64,000 nucleotides of DNA from Henckelia pumila (taxonomy: Eukaryota; Streptophyta; Magnoliopsida; Lamiales; Gesneriaceae): positions 6,448,001 through 6,512,000 of the forward strand of contig NC_133123.1 of the NCBI RefSeq assembly GCF_033568475.1, written 5' to 3'. Below are positions 1-12,110 of the stretch, piece after piece; within the stretch, counting starts at the first letter, position 1, and every line of letters starts with the position of its first letter. Both the position numbers and the translations under genes were made by a program. The notes under the pieces are model-generated. The model was not told the DNA's origin and did not search any database. It saw only the letters and a program-made list of their open reading frames with translations.

Positions 1-1191
1 TTTTATTCTGAAAACATGTTTTCATAAATCACTTGAAAGCATCCGAAATAAATGTATATATTATCTAATTTGTTTTATGGATTGGTCTATAGAATTCATA
101 TCTTCAATTTATTTATCTTTAATTTATTCTTCCTGTTTATTACAAGTCTTTTATGTGAATTATTAGGTTGATGCATTTGATTTCGAACTAGAAATTTGAT
201 TGATAAATTTTAAATGTTGGGACGACCCCTCCCACCAAATGGTGGATAGCGGTAAGTTGCGGGCCACCCATATCTAAATCTGTCAAATTACACGTGAGTT
301 CATCGGGTTGGTCATTCTCGCTACCTAAATTAGGTGAGCGGTCTAGGTCGATTCGCTCCGCCTAATGATAGATTTTGACAAATCATGAGTTTGTTAGGGG
401 TGGGGAAAAATATCGAATTTTCGATATATCGAGGCTATCGTATCGAAAAAAATACTGAATTTACCGAATATTTCGGTACGGTAACGATACCGAATTTTTC
501 GGTACGGTAACGGTATGAAATTTGAAAATTTAAAAATATATATATTTTTAAACAATAAATTTTCAAAATTTTAAAAATATAAGTTGTTTTTCGGTATAAA
601 TCGGTATATACCGATACCGTACCGAAATCTCGGTATACCATAAAATTTCAGTATAATTGGTATGCTAGTTATAGATATCGAAATTTTTGGTATATCGAAA
701 ATCGGTATATCGAAATTTTTGGTACGGTATCGATATAAAATATTCTTATATCGTAATTTTCGGTACGGTATATGGTATGCATTTTTCGATTTGGTACGGT
801 ATGGTATGGTACGGTATGTCACCCCTAAAGTCTGTCTCCTGTTAGTCCGTTTTGATATGAGTATAAAAATCATCAGATTGATGAATTTGATTTAGAGTAG
901 GATATTTGATTTATGAATTTCAAATAACACTTATATTAGGTGTATTCATAATCTATTATAATGATTAGTTAAGAAATTTCAAATCGATGGATTTGAAAAT
1001 CCTTCATCTCAAATCCATCAATTGAAGAGCAAATAATTCTAAAAACATATATTAATTGATAATCAACAAGGTCAATTTACAACAATCAGCTCCAAGATTT
1101 CTTTATACCAACTTTTATAGAACAAATTGGGACATTGGAAAGAGAGGAGGCACGGTACTATTTACGATGTACCACGTATGCACCAATGACC
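1..1191. other. 3' flank of CLE-type unit 1 (tandem-duplicated flank)
   Basis: No gene is seen here. The first ~390 bases match the stretches beginning near 22494 and 25473: each starts with the same TATTCTGAAAACA-type sequence, and the first two share a later block that includes AAATGGTGGATAGCG. The flank therefore belongs to a tandemly duplicated unit whose gene lies to its right on the minus strand. Bases 836-1191 resemble 25660-25970 in the same order, ending just outside the stop of the CLE-type gene. Differences are frequent, so the duplication is not very recent. Further units may lie left of the window. Confidence 0.7.
395..827. mobile_element. hAT-like MITE (TAGGGGTG ends)
   Basis: The element begins TAGGGGTGGGGAAAAA and ends GTCACCCCTA, giving short terminal inverted repeats. 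It is flanked by imperfect 8-bp duplications, GAGTTTGT (387-394) and AAGTCTGT (828-835), as expected for hAT transposition. The interior is rich in TTCGGTACGG-type motifs on both strands and has no transposase. A relative with the same ends lies at 34434-34663 and a decayed one near 33575-33705. Confidence 0.75.
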
Positions 1192-1197
1192 ATCATA

Positions 1198-1368
1198 CTA
1201 GAAGCGGTGATTGGGGTGAATCGGCGGACAATCGAGTTCAGAGTTGAGTCCAATCGGCTCTGGGTTGAGATAACTAGGATCACGATCGGGGTGAATCGGG
1301 GGATGATCGAGTTCAAAGTTGAGTCCAATCAACTCAGGGTTGAGATAACTAGGATCTCGGGGTGAATC
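1198..1368 (-). pseudogene. 3' end of disrupted CLE-like repeat gene (unit 1)
   Basis: Read on the minus strand, this segment encodes two copies of the repeat found in the unit 3 gene. Each contains DPSYLNPE, then a GLN.ELD core and a PPIHP tail, and the segment ends in a TAG stop at 1198-1200. Its 5' part lies 19.9 kb away at 21258-21539, because a retrotransposon block inserted between them; the 5-bp duplication GAATC is at 1364-1368 and 21258-21262. The gene is dead as a unit. What is seen directly is the repeat homology and the insertion; membership of the CLE family comes from the 5' half and from the paralogue at 23163-23438. Confidence 0.75.
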
Positions 1369-3289
1369 AGTAACACCCGGTATTTTTAAATACGTAAATC
1401 CGCATGCATAATTAGGATATTTAATTATTTAAATTTATGATTTATGGGTTAAATAATTATGTGAACTATTTGTGCATGATTTAATTTATTTTTAAGCATT
1501 TAACCCATAATTAGTGATTTGTATGATTTTTAGTATTTTAATTATTTGATCGCGTAGACGGGACCATGGACGGACGAGATGACGACTTTCCACCCAAATT
1601 ATTTTATGAGCCTTTTTAGAGCCTTAAAATATTATTTTGAGTTTTATTATCTCAAAATTTTAAGTATTTAATTTTATATAATTTTAGGAGTCCATTTTTA
1701 TTCAAAATTAGCCAAAATATTGACTTTTTAGTATTTTTAAAATTCCTTTAATTCAATATTTCGGGATTTTCATATGTTTAACTTAATATTTCAGATTTCA
1801 ACTTTTAATTAGAGTTTTTAAATTTTATATTTTATATTTAAACCTTTTTAATTATCTTAAAACCTATTTTAAATCAAAACCTAAACCTAATCTACCCCAA
1901 ACCCCTTTAGCCGATCCCTCAACCCCTCCATCAGCCGCCACCCTCATAAATCTTCATCTTCTCCACCGAGCAAGCTCCAAGAACACCATAGCCTCGGTTT
2001 TTGAAGGTTCAAGTCGGTTGTCATCGCCCCGTCGTCCCGGACTCGTCGCCTTCTCGTTTTCTCTACTACTTCGGTGAAAGGCATGATTTTCTTCTTGTTT
2101 TTAACATCATATCAGTATGTATTATGTAGGTTAATGTAGGCATCGAAATTCCTTTAGTAATTTTTCAGAAAATCCATTCGGTTGTTCATGGTTTGCGCAT
2201 CGTTCATGTATTTCATAAGCATGCTCACGTTTTTTCCTCTCCATGCTTGGTTCGGCTGATGGCTAGGGTTCCAGGGGTGTGTGTACGTGGTCTGGGTTCG
2301 GGTGGCTCGAGTGGTTCGAGCCAAACGAGCCCAGGTTGTCACCATGTTCAGCCGAGTGCTTGGCCGAAGCAGTTTAGGGTTTGGGAATTGGAGGCTTCGG
2401 GCTCGGTTATGGGAATGCATGGGGCTCGAACCATGGCATGGTTCGAACCGGCACGACCCTGGGGAGGTCCTGCCGGCGGCGCTTCGGCCGGTCGTGGCCG
2501 GAGCAGGGCGGCAGCAGGCGATGAAGGCCTGCTGCCCGAGCCCTCGGCGGCCGAGAGGGTAAGAATAGGTAAGGGTTCGGGTTCTAGGGTTTGAGGCATG
2601 GTCCGGGTCGGGTCAGGGGTCCGGGTCGGGTCAGTAAGTTAGTGGGTCGGGTTAAGTGAGTCCGGGTCCGGGTTAGGTGGGCCGGGCTCGAGTCTTTTTA
2701 TTTTTAAAATATTTTATGAAATAATGGGTTTTTGAGTCAATTTAATTGAAATAAAATTATTTGGACTCCCAAATAATTTTATTTGGACTTTTAAAATTTT
2801 AATTAAGTTAGTCCATTAATTTTATGGGCTTTTGGGCCCATAAAATTTAATGGGCCAGTCTTTGGGTTTTTGGGCCCAATGGGCCAGTTTAAGTGTTATT
2901 GGGCTTAGTGTAATTTTAATGGGCTTAATTAATTTAATTGGGCTTAAATTAATTAATTGGGCTTAAAGTTTAAGATATTGGGCTTAAGTATGTTAATGGG
3001 CCAGATTTAAGTTAATGGGCTTGAGTGTAAGGCCAGCAGTCCAGGACCATCCATGAGAAAAATTGCATGTGTCCTGATTATATATTCAATTATTTTTATG
3101 CATTTAAGTTATTTTAATATTTATATGTTAGTAAGAAAATTAAATTAAATATATATGAAGGACACACAATTTATTTAAGTACATGCATTCATGAAATCAA
3201 TTTTTATGCTATGATTGAAGTTCTATGGTTGAGCAAATAAAATATTTTAGGTGGAAATTGAAGTAGTATGGCCATTTATGTATGGGCAG
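1369..3289 (+). repeat. 5' LTR, first part
   Basis: This is the first ~1.92 kb of the composite element's 5' LTR. It matches 18579-20498 almost base for base. It is interrupted at 3289 by an inverted solo LTR and resumes at 6103. Inside are a GC-rich leader (about 2280-2690) with GGGTCSGGTC-type short repeats and a dense cluster of TGGGCC/TGGGCT motifs (about 2828-3020). Confidence 0.92.
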
Positions 3290-6097
3290 TGAAACGACCC
3301 TAACTCTATAATAAATAAATATGCGGAATTTTTTTTTTTTTTATTTACTTACTAAATAAAATATGTACATATATGCCCATACATATATGCACAGAATAAA
3401 AATATTTAAAATGAATAAACAATTAAATACTTAAATAAAAATGCATTCTTAAAAATATAATAAATATCTGAGTCAAACATTAATTAAAAATATACTGCAT
3501 AAGTAAATAAAAGTTTGCATGCACTGAAAAAATTAAATAAATATTCTAGACCCTCAATCACTGAAAATAATAAAAATGTATCATGCTGACAAGAACAATC
3601 ACATGCATAGCGACTCAGAATATTTCACGGTCACGGGGCCACTGCATGCATGCTCATACGTCCTCGCCTCCGGTGGGTACAATGTCATCCTCAACGTACT
3701 CACCTGCACCATACCAGTGTAGTGAGCCTAGAGGCCCAACATGCTAACATAACAAGGGTTTAAAATAATTTAAACCAATTTAATACTAATACATACATAT
3801 ACATGAATGAGCATGCTTAAAAATTACATAACATAACTTAATTAAATAAACATAATACATAACATAATACATAACATTATTGAGCAATTTATTTTCTAAC
3901 ATAGCATGGTTGTATCCGTAGTGTAACCTTAAATCATACATTAAATACTGATCAGCGTGGAAACCTACGTACGTGGCCGGTGACGAATCACCTCTTAAAT
4001 TGGCAGTAAACTGCCCTTCAATCATATGGGGACGAATCCCCCTTAAATTGTCACACTACTTCAACTTTCAACATAAAATATTTTTATTGCTCAACTTAAA
4101 CATTAAATCATGTATAAAATATTATTTCATGAATGCATGTACTTGAATAAAATGTGTGTCCATCATATATTTAATTTAATTTCTTACTAACATATAAATA
4201 TTAAAATAACTTAAATGCATATAAATAATTAAATATATATTCAGGACACATGCAAATTTTCTCATGGATGGTCCTGGACTGCTGGCCCTAACACTCAAGC
4301 CCATTAACTTAAAACTGGCCCAATAACATACTTAAGCCCATTATTTCAAACTTTAAGCCCAAATAATTATTCTAAGCCCAATTAAATTAAGAAAGCCCAT
4401 TAAAATTACACTAAGCCCAATAACACTTAAACTGGCCCATTGGGCCCAAAAACCCAAAGACTGGCCCATTAAATTTTATGGGCCCAAAAGTCCATAAAAT
4501 AAATGGACTAACTTAATTAAAATTTTAAAAGTCCAAATAAAATTATTTGGGAGTCCAAATAATTTTATTTCAATTTATTTGACCCAAAAACACATAAATT
4601 CGTAAAATACTTTAAAAATAAAAAAACTCGAGCCCGGCCCACCAAACTCGGACCCGAACTCACTAACCCGACCCACTACCTAACCGCCCCGACCCGGACC
4701 CAAGACCCGACCCGGAACCACTCCCAAAGCCCCAACTCAATCACCCTCTTCCCTGCACTGCTGCGGCCACGAGCAGTTGCAAAGAACGCCGGCTGCCGCC
4801 ATGCTCCGGCCACCCACCGGCCGGAGCACCACCCCTAGGACTTAGCTCACATCCAGACCTTTCCAACAAGCCAAGAACCAGCCCAAACCGTCGACTATGG
4901 AGTGAGAACGAAGCCCTGCAACCCGGCCCTTCTGCACTGTCGCGCAGACCCGAGCAGCTGCGGGAAAACCCTTCGTCCTCGAAGCTCCGACCACGAAAGC
5001 CCATGCAACCTTCTGCAAAAACTTAGAAAACTCAAATGGGGTTCTAACCCAACCGGCCTTACCCTAAACCGTGGTCTGAGGAAGGAGAACGAAGCTCCCT
5101 TCCTTGAAACCCTGTTCTGCGCACTTGGAGAGGCAGAAACGAACCAGCTCAATTTCTGGGCTCTTTTGGCTCGAACCGTCCGAGCCAATCGAGCCTAGAC
5201 TCTCCCTAGACATCCTAGGGACCCTGTCCAGCAGCCTAGACACACCCATGGCTAAGAAACATGAGCATGACAATCAAACTCACACTACAAGCCATAAATT
5301 TCATGATGGCCGAAACTTTTCTGAAAATTTTTGAAAGTTTTTTGATGCATACACAATACCCACATATTATACTGATATGGCACGAAATTAAGAGAAGGAA
5401 TCATGCCTTTCACCGAAGATGACGAGAAAACACGAGCGTGGGGCGGTTCCGGGACGACGGGACGATGACTCGGCTTGAAAACCACACGAATTGAGGCTAT
5501 GGAGTCCTTGGAGAATGCTATCTGATGAAGAATATGGAGAATGGAGGGGAGGTAGGCGGCTGATGCTAGGAGAATGGCGTAGGGTTTGGGGATTATTTTA
5601 GGTAGATAATGGTTTAATAATTAAAATAGGAAGATAATAACATAATTAAAATAATCCCAACTTTAAAAATAATAATACTAACATAAATATTATAAAATCT
5701 CGAAATAATAATTTTAGGGAATTTTAAAGATAATAAAAAGTCAATATTTTGGCTTAATTTGAATAAAAATGGACTCCTAAAATTAAATAAAATTAAATAC
5801 TTAAAATTTTGAGATAATAAAACTCAAAATAATATTTTAAGGCTCTAAAAAGGCTCATAAAATAATTTGGGTGGAAAGTTGTCATCTCGTCCGTCCACGG
5901 TCCCGTCTACGCGATCAAATAATTAAAATACTAAAAATCATAAAAATTACTAATTATGGGTTAAATGCTTAAAAAAATAAATTAAATCATGCACAAATAA
6001 TTCACATAATTATTTAACCCATAAATCATAAATTTAAATAATTAAATATCTTAATTATGCAGGCGGATTTATGTAATTAAAAATACCGGGTGTTACA
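3290..6097 (-). repeat. Solo LTR, inverted, nested in the 5' LTR
   Basis: It begins TGAAACGACCC and ends GGGTGTTACA, the reverse complement of the family's LTR ends. It is flanked by a perfect 5-bp duplication GGCAG (3285-3289 and 6098-6102). It is 2808 bp with no internal region, so it is a solo LTR left by LTR-LTR recombination. Its outer thirds align well with the host LTR, but the GC-rich middle (about 4730-5340) is clearly different, so it comes from a related but distinct subfamily. Because it sits inside the young 5' LTR, its insertion is younger still. Confidence 0.9.
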
Positions 6098-6102
6098 GGC
6101 AG

Positions 6103-6861
6103 TTTCTGCCATTTATGTATGGGTGGTTCGCCACCAGCCTCGTACGATGGTTTCTTAGACTGATCAGTCGCACTATAAGTATGGGTCACACTTACGGATA
6201 GAACCATTCGATGTTAAGAAAATAAGTGCTCAACAACTCAAGTATGTATGATATTATGTATGTTATGTATAATTCAGTGATTTCTCTAAGTAACATTTAT
6301 GTTATTATTTTTAAGGCATGCTCATGCATTTATAGTATAAGTATTATGTATGAAAGTGTATTAAATTATTTTAAACCCTTGTTAGTATGCATGTTGGGCC
6401 TCTAGGCTCACTACACTGATATGGTGCAGGTGAGTATATAGAGGAGCAGGTTACCCCTACCGGTGGTGAGGACGTATGAGCAGTGCTGCAGTAGCCCCGT
6501 GACCGTGATAGATTCTGAGTCTCTCTGCATGGTGTTATTTTTGTCAGCATGATACAGTTTATATTATTTTACAGCAGTTGGGAGTTTCGAATATTTTACT
6601 AAATATTTTCAGTGCATGCACACTTTTTTTTATTTATTTTATTTATGCAATATCTTTTTAATTATAGGGTTGACTCAGATATTTATTTAATTTAAAGAAT
6701 GCAATTTTCTTAAGTATTTAATTATTGATTTATTTAGTCATGTATTTACTTTAAATATTTTATTCTGTGCATATATGTATGGGCATATATGTACACATTT
6801 TATTTAGTAGTATAAAAAAAAAAAAATTCCGCATATTTATTATAGAGTTAGGGTCGTTTCA
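6103..6861 (+). repeat. 5' LTR, second part
   Basis: This is the remaining ~760 bp of the 5' LTR, matching 20499-21257. It ends GGGTCGTTTCA next to the primer-binding site. With 1369-3289 it makes an LTR of 2680 bp, the same length as the other copies (2679 bp). Confidence 0.92.
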
Positions 6862-6863
6862 GT

Positions 6864-6875
6864 TGGTATCAGAGC
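6864..6875 (+). other. Primer-binding site (initiator tRNA-Met)
   Basis: TGGTATCAGAGC lies two bases after the 5' LTR end. It is the usual plant primer-binding site complementary to the 3' end of initiator tRNA-Met. Confidence 0.9.
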
Positions 6876-7046
6876 ACGGTCCTTGGAGGGGTCACTACTG
6901 CTATGCTAGCTCAGAAATCCACGCTACCGGTCTGTAAGTTTTAATGTTTATAGTATGATTTAATTTCTAGAATTTAAAGTTAGCCTTAATTTTAAACACT
7001 TAGTTATGCATGGCGATTTACGTAAATAAATATGTGGTGGTGCAGA

Positions 7047-8111
7047 ATGCCTCCCAGACAAGTGAACCGACGTGGGAGGCCTCCACATCCACCTCCACCT
7101 CCACCGCCACCTCAGCAGCACCCCATGACAGCACTGGAGCAGGCCAGTGCCACGATGATGGCGGGTATTACTGCTCTGTTGGAGCAGCAGGCTGCCCGTC
7201 CCAGACTGTCCCATGAGGAGGACGTCGCAGAGAGGTTCCAGAAGAAGGGGCCTAAGGAGTTTTTGGGGACCACCGATCCTTTGGTGGCTGAGGGATGGAT
7301 TCGCTCTCTTGAGTCCATCTTCGACTATATGGGGATCACAGACATCGACAGGGTGAGCTGTGCGACGTACATGATGCGAGGCGATGCAGCCCTTTGGTGG
7401 GAGGGTGCAGTTAGAGGGGTCCATTTACCTACACTGACGTGGGCCGAGTTCAGGCGTATCTTCTACGCCAAGTACTTCACTGAGGATGTGCGCAGTCGCA
7501 TGATCCGGGAGTTCATGAGTCTCCGTCAGGGGGACAGGTCTGTTGTGGAGTACGTGAGCCAGTTTGAGAGGGGCTGTCACTTTGTGCCCATGATTGCTGA
7601 TAGTCCGCAGGAGAAGCTGCGGCAGTTTGTGGAGGGCCTGAAGGCTGAGATCAGGCATGACGTGCGTATGGCAGACGTCTTTACATATGAGGCTGCATTC
7701 AGCAGGGCCTTGCGTTCCGAGGAGGGACGGAGAGAGATACAGAGAGAGCAGCAGGGTAAGAGGCAGTTTCTGCAGACAGGGTATCAGCGACCATCTTCGC
7801 AGCCACCTGCAAAGAAGCAGTCTACAGGGCCATCTAAGGGCCCGAATCAGCAGAGGCCTCAGGGGAAGCCACAACAGCAGACTAGGGGCGGGGCCCCTAC
7901 TCCAGGGAGATATCCAGTATGTCCGAAGTGTCAGAAGATGCATTCCGGGAAGTGTCTTATGGGAGCAGGAGTCTGCTATCGTTGCAAAGAGCCGGGGCAT
8001 CAGATTGCCAACTGCCCGCAGAGACAGAACGTCAGTGGGCGAGTATATGTGATGCAGGCAGAGGAGGCTGACCCAGATACCTCCTTGATCACCGGTATAC
8101 CTAACCCCTAG
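7047..8111 (+). CDS. gag: Retrotransposon gag (capsid/nucleocapsid)
   Basis: An open frame whose likely start is MPPRQVNRRGRP; an earlier in-frame ATG lies at 7032. It has a proline-rich N-terminus, a retrotransposon gag core (residues with WWEGAVRG and EFMSLRQGD) and a basic Q/P-rich linker. A CCHC zinc knuckle near the C-terminus (CYRCKEPGHQIANC) would bind RNA. It is followed by a ~200-bp noncoding spacer (about 8095-8291) with GT and AG edges before the protease region. There is only one gag in the block: neither hairpin arm carries it. It looks whole as a reading frame. Confidence 0.88.
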   Translation: MPPRQVNRRGRPPHPPPPPPPPQQHPMTALEQASATMMAGITALLEQQAARPRLSHEEDVAERFQKKGPKEFLGTTDPLVAEGWIRSLESIFDYMGITDIDRVSCATYMMRGDAALWWEGAVRGVHLPTLTWAEFRRIFYAKYFTEDVRSRMIREFMSLRQGDRSVVEYVSQFERGCHFVPMIADSPQEKLRQFVEGLKAEIRHDVRMADVFTYEAAFSRALRSEEGRREIQREQQGKRQFLQTGYQRPSSQPPAKKQSTGPSKGPNQQRPQGKPQQQTRGGAPTPGRYPVCPKCQKMHSGKCLMGAGVCYRCKEPGHQIANCPQRQNVSGRVYVMQAEEADPDTSLITGIPNP

Positions 8112-8291
8112 ACCTTTTTCAATTCTTTGCTTTTGTTTAATTGCGATTATATCATAATGCCTGTTACATGAGTTTAACTATCAGCATGCTAGAATAAGAA
8201 TATTGTTTCTTTGTGATTAGAATTAAGGATTTGTAGTGTTTTAACCTTGGGAGCATAGTGGTATGAATTGTTGGGAATCTTCTGCGTGCAG

Positions 8292-9386
8292 GGAGAATTC
8301 TAGTTGGAGGCAACTCTACGTTTGCGTTGCTAGATTCAGGAGCCACGCATTCGTTTATCTCCCGAGATTTTATCAGACGGATAGGCATTTCACCGGAGGT
8401 TGTAGACAGTGGTTACGATGTTACCATGCCATCCGGACAGATTATCACTACCACTAGTGTCATCAGGGATCTGGAATTGGAGCTGCAGGGGCACTCCATT
8501 CGAGCAGATCTAGTGGTTCTTCCATTGACTGGGTTTGACTTGATTTTGGGTATGGACTGGCTATCAGTTAATGGAGCTTCGATTGATTTCCGACGTAGGA
8601 CAGTGTCAGTGAAGCCAGCAGGAGGTGAGATGTTTACTTTCTTTGCATCTAAGTCTAGCAGTATTCCTCAGATGATATCACTTGTTCGTGCGAGGAAACT
8701 GTTGCGCCATGGATGTCAGGGTTTTCTTGCTAGTGTGGTCACTACCTCAGATGTTTCTAGCAGATCTTTATCAGACATAGAGGTGGTACGTGACTATCCA
8801 GATGTTTTTCCTGACGATGTTGCAGGAGTTCCACCAGTGAGAGAGGTGGAGTTCAGTATTGAGTTGTTGCCGGATACTGTGCCTATCTCTAAGGCACCAT
8901 ATCGACTTGCTCCTACAGAGATGAGAGAGTTGAAGGAGCAGATTCAGGAGCTGTTGGAGAAGGGCTTTGTTCGTCCTAGCTTTTCTCCATGGGGAGCTCC
9001 AGTGTTGTTTGTGAAGAAGAAGGACGGCAGCATGAGATTGTGCATTGACTACCGAGAGCTCAACAGAGTCACAGTGAAGAATAAGTATCCACTACCGAGG
9101 ATAGGGGATTTATTCGATCAGTTGCAGGGAGCTTCGGTATTCTCCAAGATCGATTTGCGATCTGGTTACCATCAGCTGAGAGTCAGAGATTCAGACGTGT
9201 CTAAGACTGCCTTTAGGACACGATATGGGCACTATGAGTTCTTGGTGATGCCCTTTGGGTTGACCAATGCTCCAGCAGTTTTTATGGATCTCATGCATCG
9301 TGTCTTCCAGCCGTATCTAGATCAGTTTGTCATTGTATTCATTGATGACATATTGATCTACTCGAGGAGCATTGAGGAGCATATAC
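8292..9386 (+). mobile_element. pol: pol fragment: protease and part of reverse transcriptase
   Basis: It contains the aspartic protease motif DSGATHSF and RT blocks up to the FIDDILIY catalytic motif, then stops where the inverted LTR begins at 9387. The same stretch occurs again, nearly identical and in the same orientation, at 15161-16255, so the two form ~1.1 kb direct repeats around the inverted arm. No target-site duplication accompanies the inverted segment. As a fossil it is an incomplete pol. Confidence 0.9.
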
Positions 9387-12065
9387 TGAAACGACCCTAA
9401 CTCTATAATGAATATGCGGAATTTTTTTTTTTTATACTACTAAATAAAATGTGTACATATATGCCCATACATATATGCACAGAATAAAATATTTAAAATA
9501 AATACATGACTAAATAAATCAATAATTAAATACTTAAGAAAATTGCATTCTTTAAATTAAATAAATATCTGAGTCAACCCTATAATTAAAAAGATATTGC
9601 ATAAATAAAATAAATAAAAAAAAGTGTGCATGCACTGAAAATATTTAGTAAAATATTCGAAACTCCCAACTGCTGTAAAATAATATAAACTGTATCATGC
9701 TGACAAAAATAACACCATGCAGAGAGACTCAGAATCTATCACGGTCACGGGGCTACTGCAGCACTGCTCATACGTCTTCACCACCGGTAGGGGTAACCTG
9801 CTCCTCTATATACTCACCTGCACCATATCAGTGTAGTGAGCCTAGAGGCCCAACATGCATACTAACAAGGGTTTAAAATAATTTAATACACTTTCATACA
9901 TAATACTTATACTATAAATGCATGAGCATGCCTTAAAAATAATAACATAAATGTTACTTAGAGAAATCACTGAATTATACATAACATACATAATATCATA
10001 CATACTTGAGTTGTTGAGCACTTATTTTCTTAACATCGAATGGTTCTATCCGTAAGTGTGACCCATACTTATAGTGCGACTGATCAGTCTAAGAAACCAT
10101 CGTACGAGGCTGGTGGCGAACCACCCATACATAAATGGCAGAAACTGCCCATACATAAATGGCCACACTACTTCAATTTCCACCTAAAATATTTTATTTG
10201 CTCAACCATAGAACTTCAATCATAGCATAAAAATTGATTTCATGAATGCATGTACTTAAATAAATTGTGTGTCCTTCATATATATTTAATTTAATTTTCT
10301 TACTAACATATAAATATTAAAATAACTTAAATGCATAAAAATAATTGAATATATAATCAGGACACATGCAATTTTTCTCATGGATGGTCCTGGACTGCTG
10401 GCCTTACAGTCAAGCCCATTAACTTAAATCTGGCCCATTAACATACTTAAGCCCAATATCTTAAACTTTAAGCCCAATTAATTAATCTAAGCCCAATTAA
10501 ATTAATTAAGCCCATTAAAATTACACTAAGCCCAATAACACTTAAACTGGCCCATTGGGCCCAAAAACCCAAAGACTGGCCCATTAACTTTTATGGGCCC
10601 AAAAGCCCATAAAATTAATGGACTAACTTAATTAAAATTTTAAAAGTCCAAATAAAATTATTTGGGAGTCCAAATAATTTTATTTCAATTAAATTGACTC
10701 AAAAACCCATTATTTCATAAAATATTTTAAAAATAAAAAGACTCGAGCCCGGCCCACCTAACCCGAACCCGGACTCACTTAACCCGACCCACTAACTTAC
10801 TGACCCGACCCGGACCCCTGACCCGACCCGGACCATGCCTCAAACCCTAGAACCCGAACCCTTACCTATTCTTACCCTCTCGGCCGCCGAGGGCTCGGGC
10901 AGCAGGCCTTCATCGCCTGCTGCCGCCCTGCTCCGACCACGACCGGCCGGAGCGCCGCCGGCAGGACCTCCCCAGGGTCCTGCCGGTTCGAACCATGCCA
11001 TTGTTCGAGCCCCATGCATTCCCATAACCGATCCCGAAGCCTCCAATTCCCAAACCCTAAACTGCTTCGGCCAAGCACTCGGCTGAACATGGTGACAACC
11101 TGGGCTCGTTTGGCTCGAACCACTCGAGCCACCCGAACCCAGACCACGTACACACACCCCTGGAACCCTAGCCATCAGCCGAACCAAGCATGGAGAGGAA
11201 AAAACGTGAGCATGCTTATGAAATACATGAACGATGCGCAAACCATGAACAACCGAATGGATTTTCTGAAAAATTACTAAAGGAATTTCGATGCCTACAT
11301 TAACCTACATAATACATACTGATATGATGTTAAAAACAAGAAGAAAATCATGCCTTTCACCGAAGTAGTAGAGAAAACGAGAAGGCGACGAGTCCGGGAC
11401 GACGGGGCGATGACAACCGACTTGAACCTTCAAAAACCAAGGCTATGGTGTTCTTGGAGCTTGCTCGGTGGAGAAGATGAAGATTTATGAGGGTGGCGGC
11501 TGATGGAGGGGTTGAGGGATCGGCTAAAGGGGTTTGGGGTAGATTAGGTTTAGGTTTTGATTTAAAATAGGTTTTAAGATAATTAAAAAGGTTTAAATAT
11601 AAAATATAAAATTTAAAAACTCTAATTAAAAGTTGAAATCTGAAATATTAAGTTAAACATATGAAAATCCCGAAATATTGAATTAAAGGAATTTTAAAAA
11701 TACTAAAAAGTCAATATTTTGGCTAATTTTGAATAAAAATGGACTCCTAAAATTATATAAAATTAAATACTTAAAATTTTGAGATAATAAAACTCAAAAT
11801 AATATTTTAAGGCTCTAAAAAGGCTCATAAAATAATTTGGGTGGAAAGTCGTCATCTCGTCCGTCCATGGTCCCGTCTACGCGATCAAATAATTAAAATA
11901 CTAAAAATCATACAAATCACTAATTATGGGTTAAATGCTTAAAAATAAATTAAATCATGCACAAATAGTTCACATAATTATTTAACCCATAAATCATAAA
12001 TTTAAATAATTAAATATCCTAATTATGCATGCGGATTTACGTATTTAAAAATACCGGGTGTTACA
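9387..12065 (-). repeat. Inverted internal LTR
   Basis: A 2679-bp LTR in minus orientation, beginning TGAAACGACCC and ending GGGTGTTACA. It is nearly identical to 18579-21257 read in reverse. A reverse-complement polypurine tract (CCCCCCCTTAAATTG, from about 12070) follows, showing that this is the 3' LTR of the inverted copy. It abuts the RT coding sequence of the outer element directly. Confidence 0.93.
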
Positions 12066-12110
12066 ATTCTCCCCCCCTTAAATTGAATTTCGTCCTCGAA
12101 ATTAAAGTAC

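Noticed and set aside
435-895. Overlapping frames on both strands
   Set aside because: They lie within a MITE made of TTCGGTACGG-like motifs, which opens frames by chance.
2193-2594. 133-residue open frame, repeated at 10840-11241 (minus) and 19403-19804
   Set aside because: It is the same GC-rich part of the LTR in three copies; high GC makes long frames in several phases, there is no known domain, and the solo LTR does not keep it.
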